The notes beneath the pieces are model-generated. The model did no database searches. It was not told where the DNA came from and worked only from the letters and a program-made list of their open reading frames with translations. DNA of 64,000 nucleotides, taken from Ustilaginoidea virens. Taxonomy: Eukaryota; Ascomycota; Sordariomycetes; Hypocreales; Clavicipitaceae. The position numbers were made by a program, and so were the translations under genes. The stretch covers positions 1,240,001-1,304,000 of the forward strand of contig NC_057316.1 in assembly GCF_000687475.1 (NCBI RefSeq). Direction: 5' to 3'. Shown in pieces: positions 59,732-64,000 of this stretch (positions are counted from its first letter, which is position 1; every line of letters begins with the position of its first letter).

Positions 59732-60397
59732 TTAGATATTGACCAGCCTCTTTACCCATCCTTCCATATGTATAATAGCCCTATTTTAGTCGATAAAGGT
59801 CTTAAGGGCTTTATTTGGCGTTCCCTTAGTCATCGTATCGGCGAGGTTATTATTCCTATTGATCCAGCGAATTTTATAGATTTCCTAGCGCTCGTATGAC
59901 TGTCGCAGGGCTATAATATCTATTATAAGCCTCTTTTCTTTAGTAGTACCTAGCTTAACAAGGCATTCGTATAATGAAAACGAATCTATATACACAACCA
60001 TGGGGATCTTTGGCAATCCCAGCCTGCTAGTAATTATATTAAGGGTCGTGCCTATCGCATATGCGATATCGACCCCTTGCACCATACTATATAGCTCCGA
60101 AGCGAGTGTGCTGCGCGTTATACGCTTACTTTTTGTAGAGCTGTAAGTGACGATATTACCGGTTAGCAGGAAGGCATTATCCGTAGGGTTATCCTCTTCG
60201 TTCCCTAGCATAATAATATAGCCAATCTAGGAGCTTAAATCTTTATTATTGGCAAAGGATCTGTCAATAAATATAAAGAGTTTAGCTATAGTAAGGGCCA
60301 GATTGATGTACCGTAAGCCACGATCCTGGTTATCGCATTGCTATTAAAGGCGCTTATTCAACCTCGCGATATTATTAGGGTTAGGTTGCTAGTATTT
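59732..60397 (-). pseudogene. copia CO2 RNase H, C-terminal end of pol
   Basis: Minus strand. It reads NIARLNKRL, then (stops for Gln and Trp), QCDNQDRGLRYI, SSQIGYIIMLGNEEDN (Q as stop), TYSSTKSKRITRSTLASELY, MVVYIDSFSLYECLVKLGTT, RLIIDIIALRQSYER and EIYKIRWI, then LADTMTKGTPNKALK and GWVKRL. This is the canonical Ty1/copia RNase H with S-ARST.A.E.Y, D-S.SLY and W(I)....LAD..TK. An uninterrupted 108-codon stretch (60211-59885) remains. It has few stops compared with its neighbours. It is cut on its 5' side by LINE-C copy 2. It differs from CO1 in sequence, so it is a second copia family. Confidence 0.88.
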
Positions 60398-60484
60398 TAT
60401 TATTATTATTAAATTACTCTAGGGGGCTATTCTAAGCTAGGATTGCCTATCTAATACTCCGGCAAATAATCCGGAAGGGAAAAA

Positions 60485-60497
60485 CCCGAGGTCCGGG
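60485..60497 (-). other. 3' stem-loop of LINE-C
   Basis: CCCG-AGGTC-CGGG (plus orientation), a 4 bp perfect stem between AAAAA and GGGGAAAACC, about 87 nt from the tail. Copy 1 has the eroded form at 26651-26666. Confidence 0.55.
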
Positions 60498-61930
60498 GGG
60501 AAAACCCTTCCTACTAGTATAATTATAACGACTAGGGAGTCGGGCCCCTAGGGGGGCCGATAGGTTTCCAGTATATAGGGAAGGTGGGTACGCTATTACT
60601 TAGGATCGTACCTAGCAGTAGTGCTAGGAAGAGTGCGAGAGCAATCTAGAGAAAGTAGGTCTGGAAAAAGGTAGGTCTAGTATCTATAGGGGAGGGGTGG
60701 TCTTAGGTCGGTATGCTATAAATCGAAAGTGAAGTAGAGGTTATACAAGCGGGGTAGCGCCGGCTATATAGTATATATGCCGGCTATATAGCATGCGTAT
60801 TACGCGGGGGCATTAGAGCAAGAGTAAGGGAATTTTCTATTATTAGGGCTATATTGGCGGCGTATCGGCTATAGGGGGGGTGCTTAGTAGAAGGCAAGCG
60901 GTATCGGGTTGGGGGTTAGGGTGAGCCAAATATAAAGAGAGGGCATAGGGGCCTTTAATCGGGCGAAGATATAAAGGTATAGGTGCCCCCTAACTTTTTA
61001 ATCCTTTTTTCTTCCTTTTTATATAGCTATTATTTTTCTATATATAATCCCTTTAAGCCCTATTCTCTAGCGCTATAGGGATAATATTAACCCGTGCGGT
61101 AGGGCGGTAATAATAGTAGTAGCATTAGCATTAGCGATAGCGGCAGCAATAGCATTAGTAGCAGTAAGAGCAGCAGCAGTAATAGCTATAGCAATAGCAA
61201 TAATAATAATAGCAGTAGTATGCCGAAAAAGTCGGCATCTTTAGATAAGGGGGTAGGTACTGCCTGCTCTTATTATGCTAGTATTGCTGACCTGTTATTA
61301 CTAGCCTAGCAAGCTATAAGGCTGGCCCTACGATCCTTACCTAATGCGAGCTAAAGACCTTAAATATTATTACTACTCTTAAAAAGGTAAGACCCGATTA
61401 ACCAAACCTTAATCCGACCGGCATTCGAACGATAGTAATATAGCATAATGCCGTATAAGGCCTAAGGCGGTATATTTCGTATATACCGCAGTAGGGAAGA
61501 CCTACCGACCCCTTAAATAGACTCCTAAGAACTAGGAGTCCGTTTATACCCTCTTAAATGCCTAAGAGGTACTAGCCGCAGGGGAAGAAGTATATATAAG
61601 GTATAGGGACTGCATAGGATAGGTGCTAATATAGATAAGTCGATAACTATTATACCCTCTAATTAAAGGCGTAGCAGGTATTAATTACCTGCAATAAGGG
61701 GAAGGTAGCGGCGGCAGTAGTAGTAGTAAGGGGGAGTATCGCTCCTAGGGTAACCTAAGAGACGCTAGACCTTAAAGAGTATAAAGTAGAAGCATTAGAG
61801 GGCATCCGGGCCGTATTAGAGCTATTTATCTCTTAGGGGCAGAAAAGGGCGGTAAAAGGGGAGAAAGAGAGGGGGGAGAAAAAAGGGGGGCTATTATAAG
61901 GGCCGGCAGGGGAGGGGGAAAGGGGGGGAA
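60498..61930 (-). other. LINE-C copy 2 3' UTR
   Basis: Same layout as 26667-28070, with an AGCAAT/AGCATT/AATAAT trinucleotide tract at about 61110-61220 and G-rich runs at about 61855-61940. Nothing coding is seen. Confidence 0.6.
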
Positions 61931-64000
61931 AGGGGGCTCTAATATTAATATTATAGCTTTAGAGTAGCTAAGAATTAATCGCATTTATCTGCCTACTATA
62001 TCTCCTTTCTCTTGTATTAGGATATTATTATTGGATATTAGGGGTAGTATTAGGCGGTCGGGGTCGGCCTAGTGCCTCTATAGGGGCGGGTCGCTAAAGC
62101 GATTAAGTAAGTTAGAACTAATCGAAGTGGTTAAGGCTAAGGATCTAATATATAAGTCGGTAGGTAAGGCTTAGCTTATTAAGGGTAATAGAGATCCCTT
62201 AATAATCTCAGAAGAGGCTTAGGCTAGTCTTATATAGCTATTAGTACTATCGTCTATATTTTAGGCAAGAGAGGATTAGGTAATAATAGTCTTTAAGGGC
62301 CTCCCTATATTAATAAAGAGGCGAGGGTATAATAGGGATTTAACGCTAATAGAGGAAGGAGTTTAATCTAATCTTTTCTATATAAAGCTAGGTAAATACG
62401 GCCGATTTATATTTAAGGAGGCTATTATAGAGCTGAATTATTATAGCTATAGATTAGAAGTCTAAGGCTTTTTCTACCGCTATAGGCCTATACTACCACT
62501 ATCTCGCTTTTATAGTAGTTTAGTATTTAGACTACTTAGTAAGCTACTCTTTTGCTAGGTATTCTTCGGCTATTAGCTATTATAGGTCGAGTTTTAAGAA
62601 TAGGATATATATCTAGGGTCCTTTATAGTCGCTCTATTAATAGCGTCGGAATATTGCTATTATTGTAGTGGAGGCGCGGTTAATTTACTTAGCTATTTTA
62701 GTCTTTACTATCCTTTCTAAGAATTGCTAGCAGATATAGTTTAGGTATAAATCGATAGGTGGTATAGCCGCCTCGATCTTAAGGATATCTATTAGTATAG
62801 CCTTAAAGGCCTTAATAATAGTTCGAAGGTAAGATAATTATTCTATAATTAGTAATTTTGCAATACCTTTTGCTATCCTGCTAAGGGCGGTAGGGGTATA
62901 CTAAACTCCCGTGCTGAAGGTAATAGTAGTGCGAATAACCTATATATAGACTAATCGGGCCTCCCTATATTGATATCCCTATATAGAGGCTGCTATTGCC
63001 GTAAGGGCGAGTTGCTATTACTTAAGCTTTTTAGCTATTTTTATGTGGTATTTACGCTACTAAAGTTTTTAGTAGATCTTAACCCCTAGGAAATAGGCGT
63101 GCTACTTTAGCTAAATCGTTACGGTCTTAAGTCGGACCGGCATCTTATTTGCCTTATAGGTATATATAAAATAGATAAGCTTACTCTTCCTTAGGTTAAA
63201 ATTAAGCCTAGCTTATTTAGACTACTCTTTATAGATTATCTATACTTTTTCGAGTAGGATCTAGGTCTCCCCTATGCTCCTCCTATATACTATAATATTA
63301 GTATTATCTGCGAACCCTAGGGTAATAATAGAGGCTACTTCTTTAAGCCTTTCGTAGAGTAGTGCGATATAGATTAAAAAAAGGATAAAAGAAAAGGGGG
63401 ACCTTTATAAGACCTTAGCGGTAATAAGTAAGTTATTAATTAATTTACCCTTAAAGTAAATTCGTACTATATAAGAGTCGGTAAAGCTATAGACCTATAC
63501 TGCAATTTATAGCGGTAATCCCTTTTCTAAAAGTAGGTAGGTAAATCGAATATAGTTTATTATATTAAAGGCTATAGATATATTAAGCTAGAGGAGCGAG
63601 GCGATCCCGCTATAGTGCTATACTATGCGAACTATTTTTACGAGAGTACTAAGGGCTATATTTATAGAATAATTGGCTCTATTTCCTATCTAAAGGTCTA
63701 GGAGTAGGTTGCCCTCCTTAAGGGCGGCGGTAAGCTGGCATACTATTGCGGCTTTTAGGATTTTATTAGTTAGGTTAAATAAGGATATTAGTCTTTAGCC
63801 TCCTACTTTAGAGTATTCCTTTAGTTTCTTTCCTAGTTTTCTTAGTATAACTATATAGGCCTCTTAGAATTAAGCTAAATAGTGCCTAGTATAGTAGGAT
63901 TCGTTAAGAAGGTAGGTAAAAGCTATGATTAAGGGGGGGCCATATGCCTTAAGGAATCCTATAGGTAGCCTGTCTAATCTAGGGGCCTTCTAGCTGGCTA
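61930..64000 (-). pseudogene. LINE-C copy 2 ORF2, RT palm to C-terminus (partial)
   Basis: Minus strand. The RT box at 63290-63325 reads GFADNTNIIVY, with only one of the two Asp of FADD changed, against FIDN in copy 1. The C-terminal Cys/His region lies at about 62465-62520. The window edge cuts the domain within RT. Stops are TAA/TAG. Confidence 0.72.

Larger units (their letters stand above)
60398..64000 (-). mobile_element. LINE-C copy 2, 3' 3.6 kb, continues past the window
   Basis: Aligns with 26557-30175 of LINE-C copy 1 in the same orientation, with (TAA)n at the left end (60398-60412). It is inserted in copia CO2 pol. Only the 3' UTR and the distal ORF2 are in the window, so its TSD and 5' end cannot be tested. 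Confidence 0.9.

Noticed and set aside
59220..59899. Overlapping 66-120 codon frames on both strands in the unmutated island
   Set aside because: They overlap each other on both strands, have no recognisable domain, and fall in a proposed LTR and the end of copia pol; GC-rich chance frames fit better.
1..64000. tRNA, rRNA and other RNA genes
   Set aside because: None seen by eye; the only tRNA-like match is the short primer binding site of CO1.

Overview
This window contains no intact host gene. It is a block of degenerate, mutually nested retrotransposons from a filamentous ascomycete (Pezizomycotina-type) genome. The main evidence is the signature of repeat-induced point mutation (RIP): CpA/TpG is scarce, TpA is everywhere, CpG is largely kept, and the retroelement reading frames are broken mostly by TAA/TAG codons rather than indels. 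Tad1-like LINEs together with Ty3/gypsy and Ty1/copia elements fit the same group. The species cannot be named from the sequence.

Five families are visible. LINE-A (about 6.38 kb) and LINE-C (about 6.6 kb) are related and end in (TAA)n. LINE-B (about 6.8 kb) ends in (TA)n. A gypsy family G has 244-253 bp LTRs. Two copia elements are present, CO1 (7.65 kb, complete) and CO2 (a fragment). LINE-A and LINE-C show an ORF1 with CCHC knuckles and an ORF2 with AP-endonuclease-like, reverse transcriptase and C-terminal knuckle remnants.

Layout: 1-1583, 3' end of a LINE-A (+). 1765-2085, 3' end of a LINE-B (-), apparently hit by gypsy G1 (-), which occupies 2086-15718. CO1 (-) at 5681-13327 sits inside G1 with TSD GCTTT. 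A LINE-B 5' fragment (+, 15719-16507) ends G1. From 16508 to 56770 lies one exploded LINE-A copy (A1, -). Inside A1 are: A2 (-, 19193-38616), which contains A3 (+, 22319-35341), which contains LINE-C copy 1 (-, 26557-33181); gypsy G2 (-, 40972-55149), which contains a full LINE-B (-, 42961-49776); and a 252 bp LINE-A tail (+, 55482-55733). A1 has no clear TSD, but each element nested within it has one. When the pieces are joined, the three LINE-A copies measure about 6.37, 6.39 and 6.38 kb. To the right are a gypsy G3 fragment (56792-58925), a little-mutated copia piece CO2 (58926-60397) and LINE-C copy 2 (60398 to the window edge).

The most unusual features are three. First, gypsy family G carries a second coding region on the opposite strand between pol and the 3' LTR; it is present in all three copies. 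Second, all three LINE families share a 3' stem-loop about 85-95 nt from the end and a CpG-rich 5' terminal block. Third, CO1's two LTRs differ at about 25 sites counted by eye, of which 24 are transitions, all in CpA/TpG context.
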